64,000 nucleotides of DNA from Dokdonella sp. Lineage in GTDB: Bacteria; Pseudomonadota; Gammaproteobacteria; Xanthomonadales; Rhodanobacteraceae. Location: the NCBI RefSeq assembly GCF_019634845.1, contig NZ_JAHCAQ010000003.1, forward strand, positions 186,001-250,000, written 5' to 3'. Of this stretch, positions 28,893 through 37,464 are shown piece after piece (within the stretch, counting starts at the first letter, position 1; each line of letters starts with the position of its first letter). The notes under the pieces were generated by a model that saw only the letters and a program-made list of their open reading frames with translations, was not told where the DNA came from and did not search any database. The translations under genes and the position numbers were made by a program.

Positions 28893-28916
28893 CGCTGGCG
28901 CACTTTCGCGCCAGCG
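28893..28916 (-). terminator. Second hairpin between convergent genes, no T-tract
   Basis: A 9-bp perfect stem CGCTGGCGC (28893-28901) / GCGCCAGCG (28908-28916) closes a 6-nt loop, 12 bases beyond the stop codon of the minus-strand secreted protein at 28929. It would serve that gene as the previous hairpin serves its neighbour. No T-run is present, so classical intrinsic termination is doubtful. Confidence 0.4.
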
Positions 28917-28928
28917 TCCGTTCCGGCG

Positions 28929-29927
28929 TCAGCCGTCGAAGCCATTGCCGAAGATCCGGTCGTCGACCGTGAGCGTGACCGGCACCACCACGAGCGCGGT
29001 GCCGTTACCGGGACCCGCATCGGGATCGTTGCTCGTCACGCACAGATTGGCGTGATGGATGCCGGGCGCGAGGCCGCTGGCATTGAGGCTCACGGTGACC
29101 GGCGTGTACTGCATCGGCCCGATGCTGCCACCGCTGGCATCCACACTGAGCCACGGCACGTCGGCAGGCGCCGTGCATGGCGCCGCGGCGCCAGCGAGCC
29201 CGCTGCCGGCCAGTGCCTGCATTGCAACGGGCTCCGTCACGATCGCCCAGACGAGGTCGGCACTGCCGGTATTGGTGAGCGTGAGCGTGCGGCTCGTGCT
29301 CGCCCCCTGCGACTGGGTCGCGGCGAGACTGAGCGGATCGACCTCGACGTTGGGTGTGTCTGGCGCCGCGCACGACAGCGACTCGTAGACGCCGCTGGCC
29401 ACATGCGGCGCATTGCTCAAGCCATCGCCAGCGATGTGCCACGGCAGATGCCACGGAGCGCCGCTGCAATCGGGCACGGTCACCTGCGCGCACAGGATGA
29501 ATTCACTGCCGCCGGGCCCACCGAACCAGGCGCCACACTTCGTGGGCAGCGTGCCACTGGATTGCCAGTAGATGAGGTTGCCGGCCGCGACGCCGGCCAC
29601 GAGCGGCCTGGCATCGGTACAGCCATTGGCCGGCGGCTCGCTGTCGGCAGCCAGTGCAGCAACCAGCCACGCGTCGGGCAGGTCGAGGTCGATGCGGTCG
29701 ATGTATTCCGCATCGGCCGATCTGAGGTTGGCCGTCACGCACAGCGTATTGGACTGACCCGGCGCCAGTGTCGATGGGCCGATCCACGTGACCATCGACA
29801 GGCTGACTTCACCCGGCGTCACGGGCTGCCCGGCGTGACCCGGTGCGGCAGCGGCGAGCGCACATGCGGCGCAAAGTGCCAGTACGCGGCAAGCCATCAG
29901 CGCGGGTGATGCATGGTGGTGATCCAT
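28929..29927 (-). CDS. Secreted Ig-like/DUF11-type protein with a C-terminal IFGNGFDG tail
   Basis: 332 aa. The ATG at 29927 opens a signal peptide (about residues 10-33, ACRVLALCAACALAAAAPGHA). The N-terminal half has a beta-rich domain with paired cysteines (NTLCVTANLRS, NGCTDARPL, TKCGAWFGG, FILCAQVTVPDCSG), and the second half has an immunoglobulin-like repeat (SRTLTLTNTGSADLVWAIV ... VPWLSVDASGGSIGP ... NLCVTSNDPDAGPG), a pattern common in extracellular bacterial proteins. It ends DDRIFGNGFDG; similar IFxxGFE-type tails occur, as I recall, on many secreted proteins of Rhodanobacteraceae. Function unknown; extracellular or surface location is inferred. Confidence 0.7.
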   Translation of the reverse strand: MDHHHASPALMACRVLALCAACALAAAAPGHAGQPVTPGEVSLSMVTWIGPSTLAPGQSNTLCVTANLRSADAEYIDRIDLDLPDAWLVAALAADSEPPANGCTDARPLVAGVAAGNLIYWQSSGTLPTKCGAWFGGPGGSEFILCAQVTVPDCSGAPWHLPWHIAGDGLSNAPHVASGVYESLSCAAPDTPNVEVDPLSLAATQSQGASTSRTLTLTNTGSADLVWAIVTEPVAMQALAGSGLAGAAAPCTAPADVPWLSVDASGGSIGPMQYTPVTVSLNASGLAPGIHHANLCVTSNDPDAGPGNGTALVVVPVTLTVDDRIFGNGFDG

Positions 29928-30239
29928 CGAGAAATCCCCCTGTGGCAACGATCCACGCGACCGACGCAGGCCGCTGGCGACCGCGCCCGACGGCTGGTCG
30001 CGCCGCGATGCAGGCGCGAGTCTGGCAGATTCATGCAAGTTCCGCGCCGTGATTGGTGCCGGCCACCGCCGCGACGAGGGCCGCCACACGGATCACGCCG
30101 GGCCCGCCACGCGGTGCCGATGCGATGCGTTCGCAGGCGTTCACCGCAGCGTTCGATTCCGGACATGTGACCGCTCACGGAGCCGGTTGCGCTTCAAGAA
30201 ACCATCGCCCGATCAACATGATGCGATCATTGGCCCAGT
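29928..30239 (+). promoter_or_regulatory. Upstream region of the permease-array operon with candidate activator sites
   Basis: Intergenic DNA between the divergent secreted-protein gene and the adaptor gene. Upstream of the sigma-54 promoter are two short inverted repeats: TGCGATGCGTTCGCA (30121-30135, arms TGCGA/TCGCA) and GTGACCGCTCAC (30167-30178, arms GTGA/TCAC), about 60-120 bp from the -24 box, the right distance for an enhancer-binding protein. Short arms in GC-rich DNA arise by chance, so these are only candidates. The remaining sequence shows no reading frame with coding character. Confidence 0.3.
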
Positions 30240-30255
30240 TGGCATTGCCCTTGCT
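30240..30255 (+). promoter_or_regulatory. Sigma-54 (-24/-12) promoter of the permease-array operon
   Basis: TGGCATTGCCCTTGCT reads as TGGCA-N6-TTGCT, with GG and GC exactly 10 bp apart, matching the RpoN consensus TGGCACG-N4-TTGCW at all strongly conserved positions. It is the only such site I noticed in this region and the operon itself encodes an NtrC-type activator, so the functional match is good. The -12 C at 30254 places transcription start near 30266, one base before the adaptor ATG at 30267. Confidence 0.7.
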
Positions 30256-30266
30256 ATGGATTGCGC

Positions 30267-31517
30267 ATGGACATCGCCCGCCCCGAACTCAAGCAACGCA
30301 AGCGCCGCCGCCAACTGCTCATCGGTGGGGGTGTCCTCACCCTCGTCATCATCACCGCGATCAGCCTGGCCCGGCTCGGACCGGCGATCCCCGGCGTCGA
30401 GCGCAGCAGCGTGCTGGTCGATACCGTCAAGCGCGGTGAACTGCTGCGCGAAGTGCGTGGGCCCGGCACGCTGGTGCCCAAGGAGATCCGCTGGATCGCG
30501 GCCGAGACCACCGCCCGCGTCGAGCATATCGTCGTCAAGCCGGGCGCCACGGTCGAACCCGACAGCATCATCCTCGAGCTGTCCAACCCCGAGGTCGAGG
30601 ACCAGCTGCGTGCCGCGCAGAGCGCCTATGCGGCCGGGCAATCGGACCTGGCCGCCAAGCGCACCGACCTCAAGTCGCGCCTGCTCGACGAGCAATCGGC
30701 GCTGGCCGGCGCCAACGCCGACTACGCCACCTCGAGCATGCAGGCCGAGGCCGAAAAGCCGTTGGCCGAAAAGGGGATCATCCCCGGCGTGCAATACCGC
30801 AAGACGCTGATCACGCTCGACCAGCTCAAGAACCGCGTCGCCATCGAACAGCAACGCGTGGAGGAATTCCGCCGCAACATCGCCGCGCAGCTCGCCGCCG
30901 AGCAAGCCCGCCTCGACCAGCTCGCGGCCACGCGCACACTACGCCAACGCCAGGCCGATGCACTGCACGTGCGCGCCGGCATCGCCGGCGTGCTGCAACA
31001 GGTGCCGGTGGAGGAAGGCCAGCAGGTCGCTGCCGGTGCCAATCTCGCCCGCGTCGCCCGGCCCGGCGAGCTCATGGCGCAGCTGCGCATCGCCGAGACC
31101 CAGGCCAAGGATGTCGCGATCGGACAGGACGTGCGCGTGGACACGCGCAACGGCATCGTCGCCGGCAAGGTCCGTCGCGTCGATCCGGCCGTGCACAACG
31201 GCAGCGTGCAAGTCGACGTCGAGCTCAGCGACGCACTGCCGCCGGGTGCCCGCCCCGATCTCTCCGTCGATGGCACGATCGAGCTCGAGCGCATCGCGAA
31301 CACCCTCTATGTCGGCCGTCCGGCGTTCGGCCAACCCGACTCGCAGGTGCGGCTGTTCCGCATCGCCGCCGACGGCGTGGCCAACCGCGTCGCCGTGCAG
31401 CTCGGCAAGGGTTCGGTCAACCAGATCCAGGTGCTGCAGGGTCTGGCCGAGGGCGACCGCGTGATCCTGTCCGACACCAATGCCTACGACCAGTACGACC
31501 GCATCCGATTGAAATGA
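30267..31517 (+). CDS. Periplasmic adaptor (HlyD/MacA-like membrane fusion protein) of the ABC permease array
   Basis: 416 aa. The ATG at 30267 gives the N-terminus MDIARPELKQRKRRRQ, typical of adaptors linked to ABC permease arrays. A single transmembrane helix (about 18-37, LLIGGGVLTLVIITAISLA) anchors it. The first lipoyl half is about 60-110 (VRGPGTLVPKEIRWIAAETTARVEHIVVKPGATV), followed by a coiled-coil hairpin (about 110-225) rich in Gln/Glu/Ala, then the second lipoyl half and beta barrel (about 228-320). It would bridge the inner-membrane permeases towards an outer-membrane channel, which is not encoded nearby. An upstream TTG at 30261 would lie before the predicted transcription start. 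Confidence 0.85.
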   Translation: MDIARPELKQRKRRRQLLIGGGVLTLVIITAISLARLGPAIPGVERSSVLVDTVKRGELLREVRGPGTLVPKEIRWIAAETTARVEHIVVKPGATVEPDSIILELSNPEVEDQLRAAQSAYAAGQSDLAAKRTDLKSRLLDEQSALAGANADYATSSMQAEAEKPLAEKGIIPGVQYRKTLITLDQLKNRVAIEQQRVEEFRRNIAAQLAAEQARLDQLAATRTLRQRQADALHVRAGIAGVLQQVPVEEGQQVAAGANLARVARPGELMAQLRIAETQAKDVAIGQDVRVDTRNGIVAGKVRRVDPAVHNGSVQVDVELSDALPPGARPDLSVDGTIELERIANTLYVGRPAFGQPDSQVRLFRIAADGVANRVAVQLGKGSVNQIQVLQGLAEGDRVILSDTNAYDQYDRIRLK

Positions 31518-31557
31518 ATCCGCATCCACCACCACCACATGCCAGCAGGAGCCCGCC

Positions 31558-31662
31558 ATGAAGCCATTGGCGGCAGCACCGGCAGCGCGCAGCATCGGCA
31601 CCGAAGCGGGCCCGTGGCATCACCGGCACACGACACCATCCACACCGGCGGCGAACCCATGA
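31558..31662 (+). other. Possible 34-codon leader ORF before the first ABC ATPase gene
   Basis: An ATG preceded by CAGGAG opens a 34-codon frame (MKPLAAAPAARS...) whose TGA overlaps the ATPase ATG at 31659 by four bases. A translational-coupling role is possible. Its third-position GC content is lower than in neighbouring genes, which argues against a conserved protein. It fills most of the 141-bp gap after the adaptor gene. Confidence 0.25.
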
Positions 31663-32408
31663 ACGACGACACGTTGATCCACCTCGATTCCATCAAGAAG
31701 GTGTTCCTGACCGACGAGGTCGAGACCCACGCGCTGGCCGATGTGCACCTGGACATAGCCAGCGGCGAATACGTTTCGATCACGGGTCCGTCCGGCTGCG
31801 GCAAGTCGACGCTGCTGGCGATCCTCGGCCTGCTCGACACGCCCAGCGCCGGCACCTACCGCCTCAATCGGCGCGAGGTTGCCGACATCGGTGCCAGCGA
31901 ACGCGCCCACATCCGCAACCAGGAAATCGGTTTCGTGTTCCAGGCCTTCAACCTGATCGGCGACCTCACCGTGTTCGAGAACGTCGAGCTGCCGTTGACC
32001 TATCGCGACGGCGTGTCCAAGGCCGAGCGCCGCGACCGCGCCGTGCAGGCATTGGAGCGCGTCGGCATGGCCCATCGCGTCAAGCACTATCCGGCGCAGC
32101 TCTCGGGCGGCCAGCAGCAGCGTGTCGCCGTCGCCCGCGCCCTGGTCGGTGCGCCGTCGATCCTGCTGGCCGACGAACCGACCGGCAACCTCGACTCGAA
32201 GAACGGCGAGGCGGTCATGCAGCTGCTCGACGAGCTGCACAAGGCCGGCTCGACGATCTGCATGGTCACCCATGATCCGCGCTATGCCGACTTCGCGCAG
32301 CGCAAGATCTTCATGTTCGATGGCCGCATCGTCGACGAGGAAACCATGCACCGCCTGCGCCACGAAGAAGACCAGCGCCTGCTGCGCCCGGCGCGTGGCG
32401 CCCGCTGA
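31659..32408 (+). CDS. ABC transporter ATP-binding protein (MacB/LolD-type), first of two
   Basis: 249 aa. Cytoplasmic nucleotide-binding subunit. Walker A is GPSGCGKST at 43-51, the Q-loop is FVFQAFNL at about 92-99, the signature LSGGQQQR at 148-155, Walker B LLADEPTGNLDS at 169-180 (with the D-loop Asp present) and the switch His in MVTHDPR at about 206. All catalytic elements are intact. It belongs to the family that powers MacB/LolCDE/FtsX-type mechanotransmission permeases and lies directly before five such permease genes. Confidence 0.95.
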   Translation: MNDDTLIHLDSIKKVFLTDEVETHALADVHLDIASGEYVSITGPSGCGKSTLLAILGLLDTPSAGTYRLNRREVADIGASERAHIRNQEIGFVFQAFNLIGDLTVFENVELPLTYRDGVSKAERRDRAVQALERVGMAHRVKHYPAQLSGGQQQRVAVARALVGAPSILLADEPTGNLDSKNGEAVMQLLDELHKAGSTICMVTHDPRYADFAQRKIFMFDGRIVDEETMHRLRHEEDQRLLRPARGAR

Positions 32409-32418
32409 GGCCCCTGCC

Positions 32419-32523
32419 ATGCCGAGCCGCTCGCCAGCCGACCCGTTGCGCATTCCCGCTGTCATCGGCGGCACACTGCGCGCGCGCTGCGGCACGATCG
32501 ACCATGCCACGGTGATCTCATGA
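32419..32523 (+). other. Possible 34-codon ORF between ATPase and first permease
   Basis: A second 105-bp frame (MPSRSPADPLRI...) runs from the ATG at 32419 and, like the one at 31558-31662, ends in a TGA overlapping the next start (permease ATG at 32520) by four bases. It has no obvious Shine-Dalgarno. The two frames share length but not visible sequence. It may be a coupling device or chance. Confidence 0.2.
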
Positions 32524-34943
32524 GCAGCATGCGCGCCGAATTGCGCGCCGCCCTGCTGCGCCTGCTGCGTGCGCCGGCGTTCGCGGCGGCCGCCCTCACC
32601 ATGCTCGCACTCGGCTTCGGGCTCACCGTGGCCATGGTGTGCACGGTCGACGGCGTGCTGCTGCGTGGACTGCCGCTGCCGGCCGCTCAACGCCTGGTGT
32701 CGATCTACGCCGACAACCCGTCACAGCAGGTGCACCGCGCCCAGTTGTCGATCGCCGAAGCCGAGCAACTGGCCAGCGGCACCGCGGGGTTCGACGCACT
32801 CGGCTACTTCCAGTGGACCGGCCTCGGTGTGCTCGAAGACGGCCATCCGAGGGAGATCCCCACGCAGCTGGTCAGCGTCGGCTACTTCGACACGCTCGGC
32901 CTCGCGCCCGCGCTGGGCCGCTTCCCGAACGCGCAGGACATCCGCGCCGGTCTGCCGTTGGCAGTCATCTCCTGGGACGAGTGGCACGACCGCTTCGGCG
33001 GCAGCGCGGCGGTGATCGGGCGCCGCCTCGAAACGCTCGACCGCCCGCCGCTCGAGATCGTCGGTGTGATGCCGGCCGCGATGCGTTCGTTCAGCGGTGA
33101 CACCGGGGTATGGACCGCGCTGCGCCCGCAGGAGCTGCCGCAGGATGCGGCGCGCCGGCTCGACCTGCGCATCCTGCAGATGGTCGGGCGTCTGCGCGCC
33201 GATGCCACGCCCGCCCAGGCCGACGAAGCGCTCGCAGCGCAGCTCGCCACGCTCGACCAGGCCCATGGGCGCAGTCCTGCACACGGCTGGCGCCTGCGCA
33301 CGCGCGGGCTGCTCGACCTCATCGTCGGCCCGGTGCGCAGCCTGTTGTGGGGCGCGCTGGCGCTGGCGCTGATGGTGCTGCTGATCGGCTGCGCCAACGT
33401 TGCCTTGTTGATCGACGCGCGTCAGGTCGCGCGTCGCCGCGAGCTGGCCGTGATGCAGGCCATCGGCGCCAGTCGCGCGCGCCTGCGGCGCGGCACCTTG
33501 CTGGAACTGCTGTGGCTCGGTGCTGCCGCCCTGCTGCTCGGCACCGTGATCGCCGAGTTCGGCCTGTCGATGCTGCGCGCGCTCGCCGCCGACAGCGTGC
33601 CGCGCGCCGAGACCATCACGCTCGACTGGCGCGTTGCCGCGATCGTACTCGCGCTCGGCGCCGTGCTGCCGATGGTTGCCGCGCTGGCCGGTTCGCTGCG
33701 CGTCGATGCCGACCCGCTGCAGGCGATGCGCAGCGCCGGCAAGGGAGTGGTCGGCGACGGTCGGCGCCAGCGTCTGTTGCCGGCCACGGCGATGGCGCTG
33801 TCGACCGTCTGTCTGCTCGCCGCCGCTGGCCTCGGCCTCGGCCTGTTGCGTCTGCAGGGCGTGGATCCGGGCTTTCGCAGCGCTGGCGTCCATGCACTGT
33901 CGATGTTCCGCGAAGCGCTCGGCACCGACAGTGGCGGTGCCGGCCCGGCGCAGTGGAACGATTTCGGCGACGCGGTGCTGCAACGCCTGGCGGCAGTGCC
34001 GGGGGCGCAGGGCGCGGCACTGACCAGCGCGGCGCCGTTGTCGCAGATCGGCGGCGGCAGTGCCGATGTGCGTATCGCCGGCGTCGACGCCGTGCCGGTA
34101 CAGGCCGCGCTGCGCCGTGTCTCCGCCGGCTACAACGGCCTGCTCGACATCGCGCTGCTGGCCGGCCGCGATTTCGATGGCAATGACCGCGCCGGCGCCG
34201 AGCCGGTGGCGATCGTCAACCGCACCCTGGCACGCCGCCTGTTCGGCGATACCTCACCCCTGGATCGCAGCATCGACCTGCCCCTGGGGCGCAGCGGACG
34301 CAGCGTCTGCCGCATCGTCGGCGTCGTCGCCGACATCCACAACGACCGGCTGCGCGCCGCCGCCCTGCCCGAGGTGCTGGTGCCGTTCGCGCAGGCGCCG
34401 CGCGTGGCGATGACGTTTCTGCTGCGCAGTGACCCCGCGCTGCCCGGCATCGACACCGCCATGGCGAACGCGCTGTGGAGCGTCGATCCGCGCCAGACCA
34501 TCACCGCCCAGTACACGCTCCAGCAGCGCATCGACGATGAGCTGCGCCCGCTGCGTTTCTTTGCCCGCGTGGTCACTGGTTTCGCGTTCGCGGCGCTCGT
34601 GCTGGCAGTATTCGGCGTCTACGCCGTCGCTGCCTTGCAGCAACGCCGCCGCATCGCGGAGTTCGGCCTGCGCCTCGCGGTCGGCGCGACGCCGTCACGG
34701 CTCGCGCGCGGCATCCTTGGCGCAAGCCTGATCGTGAGTTCGCTCGGCGTCGGCGCCGGCTGTGCAATCGCCGCCGTCGCGCTGCGGTGGTTCGACCCCT
34801 CGCGCCTGGCCGGTGCGATACCGCTGCTGCCGGTGTTCGTGGGCGGCACCGCCGCGATGATGCTCGCCGCGCTGCTGGCGGCGGCGCTGCCGGCCTGGCG
34901 CGTGCTGCGTGTCACGCCACTGGAAGCGTTGCGCGATGAATGA
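32520..34943 (+). CDS. MacB/FtsX-type ABC permease, ADOP-like, array member 1
   Basis: 807 aa with the duplicated layout of ADOP (acidobacterial duplicated orphan permease) proteins: TM1 about 18-42, a large periplasmic MacB-core domain about 45-265, TM2-4 about 276-298, 325-348 and 371-392, TM5 about 421-443, a second periplasmic domain about 450-670 and TM6-8 about 680-795. Family motifs are LTMLALGFGLTVAM near the start, CANVALLIDARQVARRRELAVMQAIGASRARLRR after TM2, and the terminal VTPLEALRDE. The N-terminal DAVLLRPLPF motif is changed to DGVLLRGLPLP. Intact; no ATPase domain. Export or envelope-remodelling substrate unknown. Confidence 0.88.
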   Translation: MSSMRAELRAALLRLLRAPAFAAAALTMLALGFGLTVAMVCTVDGVLLRGLPLPAAQRLVSIYADNPSQQVHRAQLSIAEAEQLASGTAGFDALGYFQWTGLGVLEDGHPREIPTQLVSVGYFDTLGLAPALGRFPNAQDIRAGLPLAVISWDEWHDRFGGSAAVIGRRLETLDRPPLEIVGVMPAAMRSFSGDTGVWTALRPQELPQDAARRLDLRILQMVGRLRADATPAQADEALAAQLATLDQAHGRSPAHGWRLRTRGLLDLIVGPVRSLLWGALALALMVLLIGCANVALLIDARQVARRRELAVMQAIGASRARLRRGTLLELLWLGAAALLLGTVIAEFGLSMLRALAADSVPRAETITLDWRVAAIVLALGAVLPMVAALAGSLRVDADPLQAMRSAGKGVVGDGRRQRLLPATAMALSTVCLLAAAGLGLGLLRLQGVDPGFRSAGVHALSMFREALGTDSGGAGPAQWNDFGDAVLQRLAAVPGAQGAALTSAAPLSQIGGGSADVRIAGVDAVPVQAALRRVSAGYNGLLDIALLAGRDFDGNDRAGAEPVAIVNRTLARRLFGDTSPLDRSIDLPLGRSGRSVCRIVGVVADIHNDRLRAAALPEVLVPFAQAPRVAMTFLLRSDPALPGIDTAMANALWSVDPRQTITAQYTLQQRIDDELRPLRFFARVVTGFAFAALVLAVFGVYAVAALQQRRRIAEFGLRLAVGATPSRLARGILGASLIVSSLGVGAGCAIAAVALRWFDPSRLAGAIPLLPVFVGGTAAMMLAALLAAALPAWRVLRVTPLEALRDE

Positions 34944-34967
34944 GCATTCCACCGCGGAGATCGACCG

Positions 34968-37358
34968 ATGAGCTGGCTGCAGGACGTCAAATTCGCCGCG
35001 CGCAGCCTGCGCGCCCACCTCGGCACCAGCGCGTTCGCGGTGGCCACGCTGGCGCTTGGGCTCGGCGCCGCGCTGGCGCTGTACGCGGTCATCCAGGCCG
35101 TGCTGCTGCGCGCACTGCCCTACGCCGATGCCGACCGCATCGTGCAGGTGCGCGAGCTTGCCGAGGATGGCCACTCGATGGCGTTGGCCTGGCCCAACTA
35201 CGCCGACCTCGCCGCCAGCGGAGTGTTCGCCGCGACGGCCTACCACGCCAGCTCGCACGAACCGATCGCGCGCGGCGCGGCACTTCGCGAAGGCAGCGTG
35301 GCCTGGGTCGGCGGCGATTTCTTCCGCCTGTTCGCCACCGCGCCACAGCTCGGCCGCAGCTTCGACGCGCAGCAGCGCGCTGCCACGGTCGTCAGCTCGC
35401 ACACGCTGTGGCAGGACCTGCTGCAGGGTCGGGGCGACGTGATCGGGCAACCGCTCGATGTCGGCGGCAGCGCCGCCACGATCATCGGCGTGATGCCAGC
35501 CAGCTTCGATTTTCCACCCGGCACGGCGGCCTGGATGCCGTTCAGTGACGCTCCCGGCACCTCGCGCAGCGCCCACAACTGGTCGGTGTTGGGTCGCCTC
35601 GGTGAGGGCGCTGCGCTGTCGCAGGCGCGCCTGGCCGCCCACGCGCTGGCGACACGCCTGCTCAGCCAGTACGGCAGCGAGGTCGATCTGCGCGACTTCG
35701 AGCTGACGCCGCTGGCCGATGCCATCGCCGCTCCGGTACGGCGCGCGCTGCTGCTGCTCGCTGCGGGCACGCTGTTTCTGCTGCTGATCGCGGTGACCAA
35801 TGCCACCAATGTGCTGCTCGCCCTCGGCGGCGCGCGTGCACGTGAACTCGCGGTGCGCGCGGCCCTCGGTGCCGATCGCCTGCGCCTGGCGCGACAGTGC
35901 CTTGCCGAAGGCCTGCTCATCACCGGCAGCGCGGCGCTGCTCGCGCTGGCGCTGGCCTGGGCCGCACTGCGCCTGTTCGTGCACGGCGGGCACATCGAAC
36001 TGCCGCGCGCCAGCGAAATCGGCCTCGGCGCCGACGCCCTCGGCGTCGCCCTCGCCTGTGCCTTGCTGATTGCGCTGGTCACCACGGCCGCTGTACTGGT
36101 GGCGCGTCGCGGCCCGCTGATGGCCGAGCTGCGCGAGAGCGGGCGCGGACACTCGTCGGGCAAGCCGCAATTGCGCCTGAGGTCGGGTCTGCTGATCGGC
36201 CAGATCGCCCTCACCACGTTGCTGCTGGCCGCCGCCGGCCTGCTCGGCCGCAGCTTCCTCGCGCTGCTGGCGATCGATCCGGGATTCGACGCTGCCGGCG
36301 CCGCCAGCGTGCAACTGTCCGGCCCCAGCACGACCACCCCGCAAGCGGCCGCGGCCAACGCGCAGCGCTACCAGCGACTCATCGACGCAGTGGGCACGCT
36401 GCCGGGCGTGAGCGCAGTCGGCGGCGTCAACGCCCTGCCGCTCTCGGGCAGCGGTGCCGACGGTGCGTTCTGGGATGGCAGCGTCAGCGATCCCGCGCAC
36501 GCCCCGGCGCCGCTCGGTTATGCCCAGTTCCGCGTCGCCAGCGCCGACTACTTCCGCGCCGCCGGCATCCGCCTGCTGGCTGGGCGTGGTTTCGATGCGC
36601 GCGACCGCAACGACGGTGAGCAGGTCGCGCTGATCAGCGCCGCCGCGGCGCGTGCAACCTGGGGCGACGCCGATCCGCTCGGCAGACGGATCCAGTACGG
36701 CAACATGGACGGCGACCTGCATCCACTCACGATCGTCGGCGTGGTTGCCGATGTGCGCGAGCAGAGCCTCGATCGCGCGCCGATGGGCAGCGTCTACGTG
36801 AACCTCGCCCAGCGTCCGCGCGCCGCCGCGCGTTTCAGCCTGGTGGTGCGCTCGAGCCTGCCACTGGCCAGCTTGCTGCCAAGCCTCGAGCAGGCGCTGG
36901 CCACCGATGCCGCCGACATTCCCTACGCCATCGCACCACTGGCGCAGATGCGGCGCGCCGCACTCGCCGATCGACGCGCCAGTCTGGGCCTGCTCGGGGC
37001 CTTCGCGCTGGTTGCGCTGAGCCTGGCCAGCGGCGGCCTGTATGGCCTGATGGCGTTTGCGGTCGGCCAGCGTCACCACGAGTTTGCGCTGCGTCAGGCC
37101 CTCGGTGCCACCCGTGGGCGCGTACTGCGACTCGTGCTCGACCGCGGCCTGCTGCTGGCCGCCGGCGGCGTCGCGGCCGGCATCGGCGTGGCCGTGCTTG
37201 GCGCGCGCGTGCTCGACGGCCAGCTCTACGGCGTCACCGGCAGTGATCCGGTCACGCTCGTCGGCGTCGCCCTGCTGCTGCTCGCGACCACCGCCATCGC
37301 CTGCCTGCTGCCGGCACGGCGCGCCTGTGCCGTGGCGCCCAGCGATGCGCTGCGCTGA
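34968..37358 (+). CDS. MacB/FtsX-type ABC permease, ADOP-like, array member 2
   Basis: 796 aa, ATG with a GGAG Shine-Dalgarno, 24 bp after permease 1. Same eight-helix duplicated plan: N-terminal AARSLRAHLGTSAFAVATLALGLGAALALYAVIQAVLLRALPYADADRIVQV, a periplasmic domain, TM2-4 around 255-390 with ARARELAVRAALGADRLRLARQ, TM5 around 408-430, a second periplasmic domain with SADYFRAAGIRLLAGRGFDARD, and the terminal FtsX block with GLYGLMAFAVGQRHHEFALRQALGATRGRVLR. It ends VAPSDALR, lacking the final acidic dipeptide seen in the other four. Paralogous to its neighbours, not a recent duplicate. Confidence 0.9.
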   Translation: MSWLQDVKFAARSLRAHLGTSAFAVATLALGLGAALALYAVIQAVLLRALPYADADRIVQVRELAEDGHSMALAWPNYADLAASGVFAATAYHASSHEPIARGAALREGSVAWVGGDFFRLFATAPQLGRSFDAQQRAATVVSSHTLWQDLLQGRGDVIGQPLDVGGSAATIIGVMPASFDFPPGTAAWMPFSDAPGTSRSAHNWSVLGRLGEGAALSQARLAAHALATRLLSQYGSEVDLRDFELTPLADAIAAPVRRALLLLAAGTLFLLLIAVTNATNVLLALGGARARELAVRAALGADRLRLARQCLAEGLLITGSAALLALALAWAALRLFVHGGHIELPRASEIGLGADALGVALACALLIALVTTAAVLVARRGPLMAELRESGRGHSSGKPQLRLRSGLLIGQIALTTLLLAAAGLLGRSFLALLAIDPGFDAAGAASVQLSGPSTTTPQAAAANAQRYQRLIDAVGTLPGVSAVGGVNALPLSGSGADGAFWDGSVSDPAHAPAPLGYAQFRVASADYFRAAGIRLLAGRGFDARDRNDGEQVALISAAAARATWGDADPLGRRIQYGNMDGDLHPLTIVGVVADVREQSLDRAPMGSVYVNLAQRPRAAARFSLVVRSSLPLASLLPSLEQALATDAADIPYAIAPLAQMRRAALADRRASLGLLGAFALVALSLASGGLYGLMAFAVGQRHHEFALRQALGATRGRVLRLVLDRGLLLAAGGVAAGIGVAVLGARVLDGQLYGVTGSDPVTLVGVALLLLATTAIACLLPARRACAVAPSDALR

Positions 37359-37464
37359 CGCCATGACCGGCGCATCGACCCGTCGCGCGGCGTCCTCATC
37401 ACGGCGGCGCGCCCAGCGGTATCGCACCGCGGCCACCCACCGCCCGCACTGATCGGAACTCGCC

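Noticed and set aside
37363-37452. 29-codon frame between permeases 2 and 3
   Set aside because: No Shine-Dalgarno, Arg/Ser/Ala-rich, does not overlap the next start; likely spacer sequence.
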